In this document: positions 42,314 through 50,725 of the stretch, piece by piece | Layout: every line of letters starts with the position of its first letter | How positions within the stretch are numbered: the first letter of the stretch is position 1 | The notes under the pieces: model-generated | Databases searched by the model: none | Told to the model about the DNA's origin: nothing | Seen by the model: only the letters and a program-made list of their open reading frames with translations | Translations under genes and position numbers: made by a program | Source of the DNA: Saprospiraceae bacterium | GTDB lineage: Bacteria > Bacteroidota > Bacteroidia > Chitinophagales > Saprospiraceae | Direction: 5' to 3' | Length of the DNA stretch: 64,000 bases | Assembly: GCA_019187225.1 (NCBI GenBank) | Contig: JABAQQ010000017.1 | Coordinates: 151,669 to 215,668, forward strand

Positions 42314-43270
42314 ATGGTAAAAATTCTCGCCAACGACGGCATTCATCCTGATGGCCGCTTGCTGCTCGAAGAGGCCAATTATATTGTGGACGAAGAAAAG
42401 ATTCCGCAGGAAGAGCTGACTGAACGCATTGCCGATTACGACGTGCTCATTGTGCGCAGCGCCACGAAGGTGAGCAAAGCTGTGATTGACGCCGGCAAAA
42501 ATCTCAAAGTCATCGCGCGCGGTGGCGTCGGCCTCGATAACATTGACGTTGAATACGCCCAAAGCAAAGGCATCCAGGTGTACAACACGCCGATGGCGTC
42601 ATCGCGGGCAGTGGCCGAACTGGCCACCGGCCACATGTTTGCCCTCTCCCGGATGCTCCATCGCAGCAACCGCGAATTGCCGGCCGGCGGCGATTTTAAA
42701 AAGTTGAAAAAGGCTTACGAAACGGGATTTCAGATCAAGGGCAAAACCCTCGGCATTGTCGGCTTCGGACGCATCGGTCAGGAACTGGCCAAGATCGCCC
42801 TGGGCATCGGCATGTCCGTACGCACCCACGACCCCTACGTACAGGAGGCTGAAGTTGGCATCCAACTCAATGATTTTGAAGACCTTAAATTCTGCGTAAA
42901 AATCCGCACCGAATCGCTGGACAAGATCCTGCGCGAGTCGGACTTCATCAGTTTCCATATCCCAGGCTCCGGTAAAGCCACCATCACCGCCGATGAATTG
43001 GCCAAAATGAAAAACGGCGTTTTCCTCATCAATACCGCCCGCGGCGGGGTCATTGACGAAGAAGCGCTGCTCGCCGCACTCGACAGCGGAAAAGTGGCAG
43101 GCATCGGCCTCGACGTATATGAAAACGAGCCGACGCCCCGCGAAGCGCTGCTCAAACACCCAAACGTATCGTGCACACCGCACATCGGCGCCAGCACTGT
43201 AGAAGCACAGTCGTATATCGGCATGGAACTGGCGGATAAGATCATCGCTTTTTTCGGGGACGATAAATAA
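42314..43270 (+). CDS. serA: D-3-phosphoglycerate dehydrogenase
   Basis: 318 aa, first step of phosphorylated serine biosynthesis (3-phosphoglycerate to 3-phosphohydroxypyruvate, NAD). Visible features: ARGGVGLDNIDVEYA in the substrate-binding part, the Rossmann motif GFGRIGQELAK, the catalytic Arg in NTARGGVIDEEAL and the His in CTPHIGAST. It is the short form without the C-terminal ACT domain, so classical serine feedback inhibition is not expected. Convergent with rluA; both genes end in the shared GGTTAAC repeat structure. Confidence 0.92.
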   Translation: MVKILANDGIHPDGRLLLEEANYIVDEEKIPQEELTERIADYDVLIVRSATKVSKAVIDAGKNLKVIARGGVGLDNIDVEYAQSKGIQVYNTPMASSRAVAELATGHMFALSRMLHRSNRELPAGGDFKKLKKAYETGFQIKGKTLGIVGFGRIGQELAKIALGIGMSVRTHDPYVQEAEVGIQLNDFEDLKFCVKIRTESLDKILRESDFISFHIPGSGKATITADELAKMKNGVFLINTARGGVIDEEALLAALDSGKVAGIGLDVYENEPTPREALLKHPNVSCTPHIGASTVEAQSYIGMELADKIIAFFGDDK

Positions 43271-43273
43271 AAA

Positions 43274-43370
43274 GGTTAACGGGTTAAGGGGTTGCGGGTT
43301 AACGGGTGTGGGTTAACGGACGAAACTGGTTAACCCGAAACCCGCAAACCAGCGAACCCGTTAACCTTTA
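43274..43370. repeat. Inverted GGTTAAC arms between convergent genes
   Basis: The left arm holds GGTTAACGGG units from 43274 and the right arm the complementary CCCGTTAACC units to 43366. The TAA stop of the pseudouridine synthase gene (43361-43363) is part of the outermost GGTTAAC unit, and serA stops 3 bp before the first unit. Probable bidirectional terminator. Confidence 0.85.
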
Positions 43371-44038
43371 AAAACCCACCATTCTTTTTCTGGCAATGCG
43401 GCTTCCAGCACCAGAGGCTCGTGCCGGACAGGATGGGAAAATTCCATGCGCCAGCTGTGCAGGCCGATGGAAGCATCGGGTAAAGCCTCCGGTGCGCCGT
43501 ATTTCAAATCGCCCGCGATCGAACAACCCGTCGCGGCAAGTTGCGCCCGGATCTGGTGGGGGCGTCCGGTGAGCGGAAACACCCTGATCAGCCAGTATGG
43601 GCCCGCCTGCCCCACCGTTTCAAACCGGGTAACACTCTCTTTGGCTCCTTCGACGGGACGGGAATAAGCCTTCACTATATTCTTTTTCTCGTCTTTCCAT
43701 AAAAAATGCCGCAGTTCGCCGGAGCGTTGCGGCGGTTCTTTCAACACCAGTGCGAGATAAGTTTTGACCACCTGCTTTTCCCGGAACATGCCTGTCAGAC
43801 GACTCAACGCCTTATCGGTGCGGGCAAACAGAACCGCGCCGCTCACCGGGCGGTCGAGCCTGTGCGCCGGATGCAGAAATACGGCGCCGGGTTTCGCGTA
43901 TTTTTCTTTCAGATAGGCCTTGCCCCAATCAGTCAGTGTCGCGTCGCCCGTGCGGTCACCCTGAACCAGCCAGCCCGCAGGTTTGTTAAGCCCCAGCAGA
44001 TGATTGTCTTCGTAAATAACTAAGTCATTAAGCGTCAT
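43361..44038 (-). CDS. RluA-family pseudouridine synthase
   Basis: 225 aa from ATG 44038 (MTLNDLVIYEDNHLLGLNKPAG); the frame continues upstream but overlaps the divergent promoter area. The catalytic motif HRLDRPVSG contains the Asp nucleophile; KTYLALV and the C-terminal GRPHQIRAQLA complete the family pattern. It isomerises a uridine in rRNA or tRNA; the exact site cannot be told. No S4 domain is present, as in the RluC-like short or TruC-type members. Confidence 0.9.
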   Translation of the reverse strand: MTLNDLVIYEDNHLLGLNKPAGWLVQGDRTGDATLTDWGKAYLKEKYAKPGAVFLHPAHRLDRPVSGAVLFARTDKALSRLTGMFREKQVVKTYLALVLKEPPQRSGELRHFLWKDEKKNIVKAYSRPVEGAKESVTRFETVGQAGPYWLIRVFPLTGRPHQIRAQLAATGCSIAGDLKYGAPEALPDASIGLHSWRMEFSHPVRHEPLVLEAALPEKEWWVFKG

Positions 44039-44121
44039 CCAAGTCATTGTATCATTACAAGTCATAAAAGTAGGTAAATGACAGATGGCACTGACGACAA
44101 ATGACTTCAATTGCTTTTTTA

Positions 44122-44955
44122 ATGACCACTCTTTCCCTCGGCTTTTCTCCCTGCCCCAACGACACCTTTATTTTCGACGCGATGCTGCGTGGCAAAGTGG
44201 ACACCGAAGGGCTTGCATTTGAGGTGTTTATGGAAGACGTGGAGGCGCTCAACCGGCGCGCTTTTGCAGGCGGGATCGCCGTGACCAAGCTCAGTTACCA
44301 CGCCTTTGCATACCTCACCGACCGCTATGCCCTGCTCGACGCAGGCAGCGCCTTAGGCAATAACTGCGGTCCCCTGCTCGTCGCCCGCCAACCCATGACC
44401 AATGCCGGAATCGAATCGGCACGAATCGCCATTCCCGGAAAAATGACGACAGCCAATTTCCTGCTGAGCCTCGCCTACCCGCATGCCCGCGACAAACAGG
44501 AGACGCTTTTTTCAGAAATTGAAGATGCTGTGCTGGAGGGCAAAGCCGGCGCGGGATTGATCATTCACGAAAACCGTTTCACCTACGAACAAAGGGGTTT
44601 GGTGAAATTGCTCGATCTGGGTGAATTCTGGGAGACGACTACCGGCCTGCCAATCCCATTGGGCGGCATCGTGGTGCGGCGGGATCTGCCCCTCGAAATC
44701 CAGCAAAAATTAAACCGCGTGATGCGCCGCAGCGTGGAATACGCCTTTGCCAACCCGGCCGACGTGATGCCTTTTGTGCGCCAACACGCCCAGGCGATGG
44801 ACGATGCCGTGATGCAGGCGCATATTGACCTGTATGTAACCCGATATACGGCGGATTTGGGCCAAAAAGGACGGGAAGCGGTGCGGGAGATGTTCCGGAT
44901 TGCGCGGGAAAAAGAAGTGATTCCGGATTACAAAGAAAATTTTTTCATAAATTAA
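44122..44955 (+). CDS. mqnD: 1,4-dihydroxy-6-naphthoate synthase
   Basis: 277 aa from ATG 44122 (MTTLSLGFSPCPNDTFIF); an ATG at 44101 adds seven residues. The opening LGFSPCPNDTFIFDAML and KLSYHAFAYL, together with GNNCGPLLVAR and PGKMTTANFLL, are characteristic of MqnD, which makes 1,4-dihydroxy-6-naphthoate in the futalosine menaquinone pathway. Its presence suggests menaquinone is made by that route. No other mqn gene lies in the window. Confidence 0.9.
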   Translation: MTTLSLGFSPCPNDTFIFDAMLRGKVDTEGLAFEVFMEDVEALNRRAFAGGIAVTKLSYHAFAYLTDRYALLDAGSALGNNCGPLLVARQPMTNAGIESARIAIPGKMTTANFLLSLAYPHARDKQETLFSEIEDAVLEGKAGAGLIIHENRFTYEQRGLVKLLDLGEFWETTTGLPIPLGGIVVRRDLPLEIQQKLNRVMRRSVEYAFANPADVMPFVRQHAQAMDDAVMQAHIDLYVTRYTADLGQKGREAVREMFRIAREKEVIPDYKENFFIN

Positions 44956-45035
44956 AACTTGCTACCATTTCTGGCACAGTTTTCGTATGTGTTAAAATGT
45001 GTGTAAGTATTGTTTTTAGAATTGAAGAAATTCGG

Positions 45036-45064
45036 GGGACGCGAAAAGTCGCGTCCCTTTTTTT
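45036..45064 (+). terminator. Intrinsic terminator of mqnD
   Basis: GGGACGCGA (45036-45044), loop AAAG, TCGCGTCCC (45049-45057), followed by seven T residues. Perfect 9-bp stem, 81 bp after the mqnD stop. Confidence 0.9.
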
Positions 45065-45095
45065 ATGCCCCAACACCCCAAAAAACATACAAAAA

Positions 45096-45209
45096 ATTAA
45101 GGTCACCGGGGCACTTCCCCAATGACCTTAATTGACATTGGACGTTGGACATTTGACCTTGACAACCAATCATTTGGTCAAACGTCCAATGTCAAAAAAT
45201 CCAATGTCC
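45096..45209. repeat. Two consecutive inverted repeats between convergent genes
   Basis: ATTAAGGTCA (45096-45105) pairs with TGACCTTAAT (45123-45132). Directly after, GACATTGGACGTTGGACATTTGACC (as short TTGGAC units, 45134-45158) faces GGTCAAACGTCCAATGTC (45176-45193). It lies between mqnD and the convergent ompH-like gene and could stop transcription from both sides. Confidence 0.8.
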
Positions 45210-45236
45210 GGCTGCTTAATGACGCCTGATGTCATT

Positions 45237-45755
45237 TTACATCCCCAGTTTCTTTTTCACCAGCGCCGCCACGTCGTCGGCTTCCGCGGCGAACAGGAAT
45301 GCACCCGAACTGGTATCGAAGATCATCAGGTAATTATTTTCAGTGGCAACGGCCTTAACGGCTGCCTCGACTTTATCGAGGATCGGTTTCAGCAATTCTT
45401 CCCGCTTAGCCGCGACCGCTTGTTGGGCCTGCTGCTCGTACTTCTGAATATCTTCCTGTTGCTTTTGCAATTCGGCCTGGCGGGTTTGCGCCTGCACAGG
45501 CGTGAGCAGACCGGCATTGTATTCCTCTTCCAGTTTTTTGTAGGCCTCCTGGAAGGCATCGGTCATCTTTTTATCAATCGCCTGGAGCGAATCGCCGAAG
45601 ACTTTCAGTTTTTCATTGGCCGATTTGGTTTCCGGCATGGATTCCAGCAAGTTGCCGAGGTTCATGTGGCCGTATTTTGGCGGCGCTTGAGCAGAAAGAG
45701 TGACTACTCCCATGAGCAGTGCCAATGCCAAATAAATAGGTGTTTTGCGAAACAT
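45237..45755 (-). CDS. OmpH/Skp-like periplasmic chaperone
   Basis: 172 aa from ATG 45755, giving a signal peptide (MFRKTPIYLALALLMGVVTL, cleavage near SAQA). The mature part has the short beta segment GHMNLGNLLESMPET and a long coiled coil (KKLEEEYNAGLLTPVQAQTR, QKQQEDIQKYEQQAQQAV). It returns to NYLMIFDTSSGAFLFA, as in OmpH/Skp proteins that escort outer-membrane proteins through the periplasm. Usually located near bamA in Bacteroidota, but here alone. Confidence 0.9.
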   Translation of the reverse strand: MFRKTPIYLALALLMGVVTLSAQAPPKYGHMNLGNLLESMPETKSANEKLKVFGDSLQAIDKKMTDAFQEAYKKLEEEYNAGLLTPVQAQTRQAELQKQQEDIQKYEQQAQQAVAAKREELLKPILDKVEAAVKAVATENNYLMIFDTSSGAFLFAAEADDVAALVKKKLGM

Positions 45756-45819
45756 CGTGTGTAGAGAAGTGTTTTTTTGAAAAAAGTAAACGAAAAACGG
45801 CGGCAAAAGTAACAAATAA

Positions 45820-45958
45820 CGGCAGACGGTGGACGGTAGACGGTGGACGGTGGAATTTTTTTATTGAACGGAATGCGTGTCAAAGAAACCCGGACCCTGA
45901 AATCCACGTCATAACGGCTATAAACCGTCTGCCGTCTGCCGTCTGCCGCCCGCCGTGT
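45820..45958. repeat. Inverted CCGTCYR heptamer arms in a divergent spacer
   Basis: Left arm 45820-45855 is built of GGNAGAC/GGTGGAC units, right arm 45922-45958 of CCGTCTG units. The 349-bp spacer between the divergent ompH-like and 46105 genes otherwise shows only a promoter-like element at 46030. Confidence 0.85.
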
Positions 45959-46029
45959 GAAAGTTAAAGTTCCGTTAAGCCGAAAGACGCGGGCAGGACG
46001 AATCAGTTTCACAAAACGTTTCTGCTGCG

Positions 46030-46037
46030 TATCTTTG
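46030..46037 (+). promoter_or_regulatory. Promoter -7 element
   Basis: TATCTTTG fits TAnnTTTG, 67 bp upstream of the ATG at 46105. No good -33 TTTG is seen. Confidence 0.4.
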
Positions 46038-46104
46038 TCAATTCAGATTGATGGTCAAAAAATGACGAAATAACGTCACCATGACGATTAACGACTTCGT
46101 TCCC

Positions 46105-46788
46105 ATGCACTTAAAACAGTTTTTCGCATCGCTCCTTTTCTTTTTCGCCTGTGTCGCGGCCCATGCCCAGCAGGAAACCACGACGGCGCCGGAAAAGCCC
46201 AAACCCTTGCTCATCCAGTTTTCCGGGATGCTGCTCACCGACGACCGCGGCCAACTGCGCCCGGTGCCGTACGCGACCGTGTATTTGCCCAATAAGAACC
46301 GGGGCACCTACTCCGACTACCGGGGCTTTTTTACCATTGTGGTAGAAAAGGGCGACAAGGTGCGGTTCAATTGCATCGGTCTCGAATCGGTCACCATCAC
46401 CGTGCCGGATACGCTCACGCAGGATCAATACTCCATCGTCCAACTGATGACGGAAGACACCATCAACCTGCCCGAAACGGTCATTTTCCCCTGGCCATCG
46501 AAGGAACACTTCAAGATCGAGTTCCTGAAAATGGACGTAACGCCCGAACTCCAGCGCCGCGCCACCGAAAATCTGGCCAACGAATACCTCGCCGAAGCCC
46601 GCAAAAACCCCGACATGGTGCCGCACAGCGGCAGGGAAAGTGCCAATTTTTACCTGCGGCAGCAAGCCCGCGAGTACGTTTATATCGGCCAGGTACCGCC
46701 AATGAATATTTTCAGCCCGCTGGCGTGGGGACAGTTTTTCAAGGCGTGGAAAGAGGGAAAGTTTAAGAAACAAACGAAGAAAGAATAG
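46105..46788 (+). CDS. Secreted carboxypeptidase-like regulatory domain protein
   Basis: 227 aa from ATG 46105, giving a signal peptide (MHLKQFFASLLFFFACVAAHAQ). Residues ~35-110 form a CarboxypepD_reg-like beta-sandwich (PVPYATVYLPNKNRGTYSDY, FFTIVVEKGDKVRFNCIG). The C-terminal ~80 residues are helical and basic (KAWKEGKFKKQTKKE). The domain is widespread in Bacteroidota, including at the N-terminus of TonB receptors, but no barrel follows here. Periplasmic or outer-membrane associated; role unknown. Confidence 0.8.
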   Translation: MHLKQFFASLLFFFACVAAHAQQETTTAPEKPKPLLIQFSGMLLTDDRGQLRPVPYATVYLPNKNRGTYSDYRGFFTIVVEKGDKVRFNCIGLESVTITVPDTLTQDQYSIVQLMTEDTINLPETVIFPWPSKEHFKIEFLKMDVTPELQRRATENLANEYLAEARKNPDMVPHSGRESANFYLRQQAREYVYIGQVPPMNIFSPLAWGQFFKAWKEGKFKKQTKKE

Positions 46789-46912
46789 CGTAAACAAATC
46801 ACCGCCTTATGAGATAGTCAATGTTTTTTAAGGCCAATGTTTTTTAATAGATTTCCCAACAGGCAGCCTTCGCCGAATCCTCGCGTCTGAATACCGTTTC
46901 AACGGCTTTTCG

Positions 46913-46920
46913 TACCTTTG
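46913..46920 (+). promoter_or_regulatory. Promoter -7 element of purF-like gene
   Basis: TACCTTTG matches TAnnTTTG, 45 bp upstream of the ATG at 46966. The -33 element is not clear. Confidence 0.45.
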
Positions 46921-46965
46921 CGTCAAGACCTGAAACGGGTATTCTTTTAACATTATTCCTCTTCG

Positions 46966-48861
46966 ATGAGCGACCAGATTAAACACGAATGCGGCATCGC
47001 GATAGTGCGCTTGCTCAAACCGCTCGATTATTACCACAAAAAATACGGCACCGCTTTCTACGGCCTGCAAAAACTACAGCTCCTGATGCTCAAGATGCGC
47101 AACCGCGGTCAGGACGGCGCAGGCCTCGCCACCATCAAACTCAACCCCGAACCGGGCACCCGCTACATCAGCCGCAAACGCTCCAACGCTGCCAATTACC
47201 TCGAAGACCTTTTTCAGATGGTGTGGGCGCGCCTCAACGCCGTCACTCCCGAACAACGCAACGACCCCGCCTGGCTGAGGGCCAACATGCCCTATATGGG
47301 CGAAGTGCTCATGGGCCACCTGCGCTACGGCACCCACGGCGACAACAGCATCGAGCAGGTGCACCCTTTCCACCGCCAGAACAACTGGATCAACCGCAAT
47401 CTCCTGCTCGCCGGCAACTTCAACATGACCAACGTGGACGAATTGTTCCGGGAACTCGTCGAACTCGGCCAGTATCCAAAGGAAAAAAGCGATACCGTAA
47501 CGGTGCTGGAAAAAATCGGCCACTTTCTCGACGACGAAGTGCAGCGCCTCCACACCTGGTACAAACCCGACGGCTATTCCAACCAGGACATCAACCACCT
47601 GATCTTCGATAATCTGGATATCCAGCGGCTGCTGCGCCGCGCCACGAAAAAATTCGACGGCGGCTACGTGCTCGGCGGACTGCTCGGCCATGGCGACGCA
47701 TTCCTCATCCGCGATCCCAACGGCATTCGGCCCGCCTACTGGTACCAGGACGATGAAATTGTGGTAGGCGCCAGTGAGCGACCGGCCATCCAGTCGGTGT
47801 TCAATGTGCGTTACAGGGATGTGAAAGAACTCAAACCCGGTCACGCACTGATCCTGAAATACCACGGCAAAGTGGAAGAACTGCCGTTCAGCGAGCCGCG
47901 CGAAAAACACGCCTGCTCGTTCGAACGCATCTATTTCAGCCGGGGTAACGACCGCGAGATTTACCTGGAACGCAAAAAACTCGGCGAGCAACTCGCCCGC
48001 CCCGTGCTCGAAGCGGTCAATTTCGACATCAAAAACACCGTTTTTTCCTACATACCGAATACGGCGGAAGCCGCCTTCTACGGCCTGATGGAAGGCGTGG
48101 AAAAAGAGCTGAATCGGTGGAAACAGGAGCAGATTTTGAAGTTAACCGGTAAAAAAATGACGCCGGAAAATCTTGCCGGGATACTCGATGTGCACCCGCG
48201 TTTTGAAAAACTCGTCCACAAAGACGAAAAACAACGCACTTTCATCGCCGACACCAAAGCCCGCACGAGCATGGTGGGCTACGTCTACGACGTCACATAC
48301 GGCCTCGTTCACGACGACAAGGATACGCTCGTGTTGCTCGACGACTCCATTGTGCGGGGCACCACCCTGCGCGACAGCATCGTGAGCATCACTGCCCGCC
48401 TGCGCCCGAAACGCATCATCATCCTTTCCAGCGCTCCCCAGATCCGCTTCCCCGACTGCTACGGCATCGACATGAGCAAAATGAAAGACTTCGCAGCCTT
48501 CAACGCCCTCGTCGAATTGCTCAAAGAAAACGGCCGCGAACACCTGCTGAAAGAAACCTACGACCGCTGCAAAGCCTCCGAACACCTGCCGGTGGAAATG
48601 GTGAAAAACGAAGCCGTTGCACTGTACGATCTCTTCGAATACTGCCAGATCAGTAAAAAGATCGCCGAGATCGTGACGCCAAAAAACATCAAACCCGAAG
48701 TGCAGGTGATGTTCCAGACCCTCGAAGGGCTTCATAACGCCTGCCCCGGCAACTCCGGCGACTGGTATTTTTCGGGCCGCTACCCCACCCCCGGCGGCAA
48801 CCGCGTGGCGAACCGGGCGTTTATGAATTTTGTGGAAAATGTGGATGCTCGGGCGTATTAA
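46966..48861 (+). CDS. Amidophosphoribosyltransferase (long form)
   Basis: 631 aa. The class II glutamine amidotransferase nucleophile is Cys9 in KHECGIA, after a short propeptide as in PurF types that are processed. RNRGQDGAG and HLRYGTHG belong to the glutaminase domain. The PRPP-binding loop is VLLDDSIVRGTT in the phosphoribosyltransferase domain. The reaction is PRPP plus glutamine to phosphoribosylamine, first step of purine synthesis. It is ~120 aa longer than typical PurF, with inserts in the glutaminase domain and a long C-terminus. This fits a second PurF-like lineage seen in Bacteroidota, so its role as the main PurF is not certain. Confidence 0.85.
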   Translation: MSDQIKHECGIAIVRLLKPLDYYHKKYGTAFYGLQKLQLLMLKMRNRGQDGAGLATIKLNPEPGTRYISRKRSNAANYLEDLFQMVWARLNAVTPEQRNDPAWLRANMPYMGEVLMGHLRYGTHGDNSIEQVHPFHRQNNWINRNLLLAGNFNMTNVDELFRELVELGQYPKEKSDTVTVLEKIGHFLDDEVQRLHTWYKPDGYSNQDINHLIFDNLDIQRLLRRATKKFDGGYVLGGLLGHGDAFLIRDPNGIRPAYWYQDDEIVVGASERPAIQSVFNVRYRDVKELKPGHALILKYHGKVEELPFSEPREKHACSFERIYFSRGNDREIYLERKKLGEQLARPVLEAVNFDIKNTVFSYIPNTAEAAFYGLMEGVEKELNRWKQEQILKLTGKKMTPENLAGILDVHPRFEKLVHKDEKQRTFIADTKARTSMVGYVYDVTYGLVHDDKDTLVLLDDSIVRGTTLRDSIVSITARLRPKRIIILSSAPQIRFPDCYGIDMSKMKDFAAFNALVELLKENGREHLLKETYDRCKASEHLPVEMVKNEAVALYDLFEYCQISKKIAEIVTPKNIKPEVQVMFQTLEGLHNACPGNSGDWYFSGRYPTPGGNRVANRAFMNFVENVDARAY

Positions 48862-49038
48862 ACAATAAAGTCAGGTCGCCCACACGAATGATTCCGCCTT
48901 CGTCATTTTCATCAAATCAGCCATTTCCTGCGACCACGTTTTTCAGTGGTTTGTTTGGGACGAGGGTCACGCGGTTTGAGGTGCAAAAATAAATATTGTT
49001 AATAATATTGAAAATCAAATATTTGTAAATTATCCCCT

Positions 49039-49046
49039 TACCTTTG
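49039..49046 (+). promoter_or_regulatory. Promoter -7 element of the cold-shock gene
   Basis: TACCTTTG at 39-47 bp upstream of the cold-shock ATG, preceded by a very AT-rich stretch (48985-49035). The 224-bp spacer contains no other recognisable feature. Confidence 0.5.
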
Positions 49047-49085
49047 TGCCGGCAAGTTGCCATATCACAATTTCAATTTTTTTAA

Positions 49086-49277
49086 ATGTACAGTGGAACC
49101 GTTAAGTTCTTCAACGAATCCAAGGGATTTGGTTTTGTTGTTGACACCGCCTCGAATGAGGAAATCTTTGTTCACGTATCAGGTCTGATAGACAATATCC
49201 GTGAAGGCGACAAAGTCACGTTCAATACCGAGCGCGGCAGAAAAGGAATGAATGCAGTTGACGTCAAGATCGCTTAA
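49086..49277 (+). CDS. Cold-shock domain protein
   Basis: 63 aa, a single OB-fold cold-shock domain. RNP1 is KGFGFV and RNP2 is IFVHVS; the N-terminal GTVKFFNESKG is canonical. It binds single-stranded RNA or DNA as a chaperone in the cytoplasm. The 40-nt AT-rich leader after the -7 element may allow temperature-dependent control, but this is inference. Confidence 0.95.
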   Translation: MYSGTVKFFNESKGFGFVVDTASNEEIFVHVSGLIDNIREGDKVTFNTERGRKGMNAVDVKIA

Positions 49278-49310
49278 GCGCCTCGCGACGTTTGTTTCAT
49301 AAAATTCTTG

Positions 49311-49341
49311 ACCTCCGGTGGGCAACCATCGGGGGTTTTTT
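49311..49341 (+). terminator. Intrinsic terminator with GCAA tetraloop
   Basis: ACCTCCGGTGG (49311-49321), loop GCAA, CCATCGGGGGT (49326-49336). This is an 11-bp stem with two G-T pairs, followed by six T residues counted from 49336. Ends the cold-shock transcript. Confidence 0.88.
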
Positions 49342-49408
49342 ATTGCCAACTTCCCTACTTTCGCCCCGCCTTTCCAACTAAAACCCTTTCAAATCACGAC
49401 CTTCTTCC

Positions 49409-50725
49409 ATGCAACTCGACAGTTTTGAAGTCATTGGCGGTCAGCCGCTTAAAGGAGATTTACACCCACAGGGCGCCAAAAACGAAGCCCTGCAGATCAT
49501 CAGCGCTGTGCTGCTCACCGACGACCCGGTTACCATATCCAACGTGCCCGACATCCTCGACGTGAACAAACTCATCGAACTGCTCGGCGGCCTCGGTGTC
49601 ACGGTAGAAAGGCTCGCGCCCGACACCTACCGCTTTTGTGCCGGCACAGTGGACATCAACTACCTGCGCTCCGAAGCCTTTATGAAAGATGCCGGGCGGC
49701 TACGCGGTTCGGTCATGCTCATCGGCCCCCTGCTCGCACGCTTCGGGCGCGCCACCCTGCCCAAACCCGGCGGCGACAAGATCGGACGGCGGCGCCTCGA
49801 CACACACTTTCTTGGCTTTCAGCAACTGGGCGCAGAATTCAAATACGACGACGACAAGGATATCTACTACGTGGAGCAGCCGAAAAACGGCTTGCAGGGA
49901 ACATACATACACATGGACGAGATATCGGTGACCGGCACAGCCAATGTCGTGATGGCAGCAGTTCTTTCCAAAGGCAAAACGACGATTTATAACGCGGCTT
50001 GCGAGCCGTACGTCCAGCAACTTTGCCGGATGCTTCAACGCATGGGCGCAAAGGTCGAAGGCCTGGGTTCCAACCTCCTGCACATCGAAGGCGTGGAACA
50101 CCTCGGCGGCACGGAACACCGTTGCCTGCCCGATATGATCGAAATAGGCTCATTCATCGGGCTTGCCGCCATGACGCAGGGCGACATTACCATCAAAAAC
50201 GCCGGCGTCGAACACCTCGGCATTATTCCTTCCACTTTTGAAAAATTAGGGATTCAGATCGAACAAAAAGGCGATGACCTGCACATTCCGCCACAGGAGC
50301 ATTACGAAATCCACACCTTTATTGACGGTTCCATCCTCACGATTTACGACGCGCCCTGGCCGGGTTTCACACCCGACCTGATGTCCATCGTGTTGGTGAC
50401 GGCCACGCAGGCGCGGGGCAGCGTGCTGGTGCACCAGAAAATGTTCGAAAGCCGCCTTTTTTTCGTAGACAAACTCATTGACATGGGCGCGCAGATCATC
50501 CTTTGCGATCCACACCGCGCCACGGTGATCGGCCTCGACCGCCGCTATCCCCTGCGCGGCATCGAAATGACCTCGCCCGATATCCGGGCAGGGCAAGCGC
50601 TGCTCATTGCGGCGTTGTCGGCCAAAGGCAAAAGCATCATCCACAACGTGCACCAGATTGACCGGGGGTATCAACACATTGACAAAAGACTGAACGCAAT
50701 CGGAGCAAAAATCACACGGGTATAA
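49409..50725 (+). CDS. murA: UDP-N-acetylglucosamine 1-carboxyvinyltransferase
   Basis: 438 aa, first committed step of peptidoglycan synthesis (UDP-GlcNAc plus phosphoenolpyruvate). GAKNEALQ gives the conserved Lys24-Asn25 pair. The catalytic loop reads PKPGGDKIGRR with Asp123 where most MurA enzymes have the fosfomycin-alkylated Cys. This substitution is known in several phyla and gives an active, intrinsically fosfomycin-insensitive enzyme. The C-terminal end overlaps the convergent pabB gene by 14 bp. Confidence 0.95.
   Translation: MQLDSFEVIGGQPLKGDLHPQGAKNEALQIISAVLLTDDPVTISNVPDILDVNKLIELLGGLGVTVERLAPDTYRFCAGTVDINYLRSEAFMKDAGRLRGSVMLIGPLLARFGRATLPKPGGDKIGRRRLDTHFLGFQQLGAEFKYDDDKDIYYVEQPKNGLQGTYIHMDEISVTGTANVVMAAVLSKGKTTIYNAACEPYVQQLCRMLQRMGAKVEGLGSNLLHIEGVEHLGGTEHRCLPDMIEIGSFIGLAAMTQGDITIKNAGVEHLGIIPSTFEKLGIQIEQKGDDLHIPPQEHYEIHTFIDGSILTIYDAPWPGFTPDLMSIVLVTATQARGSVLVHQKMFESRLFFVDKLIDMGAQIILCDPHRATVIGLDRRYPLRGIEMTSPDIRAGQALLIAALSAKGKSIIHNVHQIDRGYQHIDKRLNAIGAKITRV

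Noticed and set aside
48862..49085. Small minus-strand gene fragment (EMADLMKMTKAESFVWAT)
   Set aside because: Too short and without start context or family resemblance; the area is the cold-shock gene leader.
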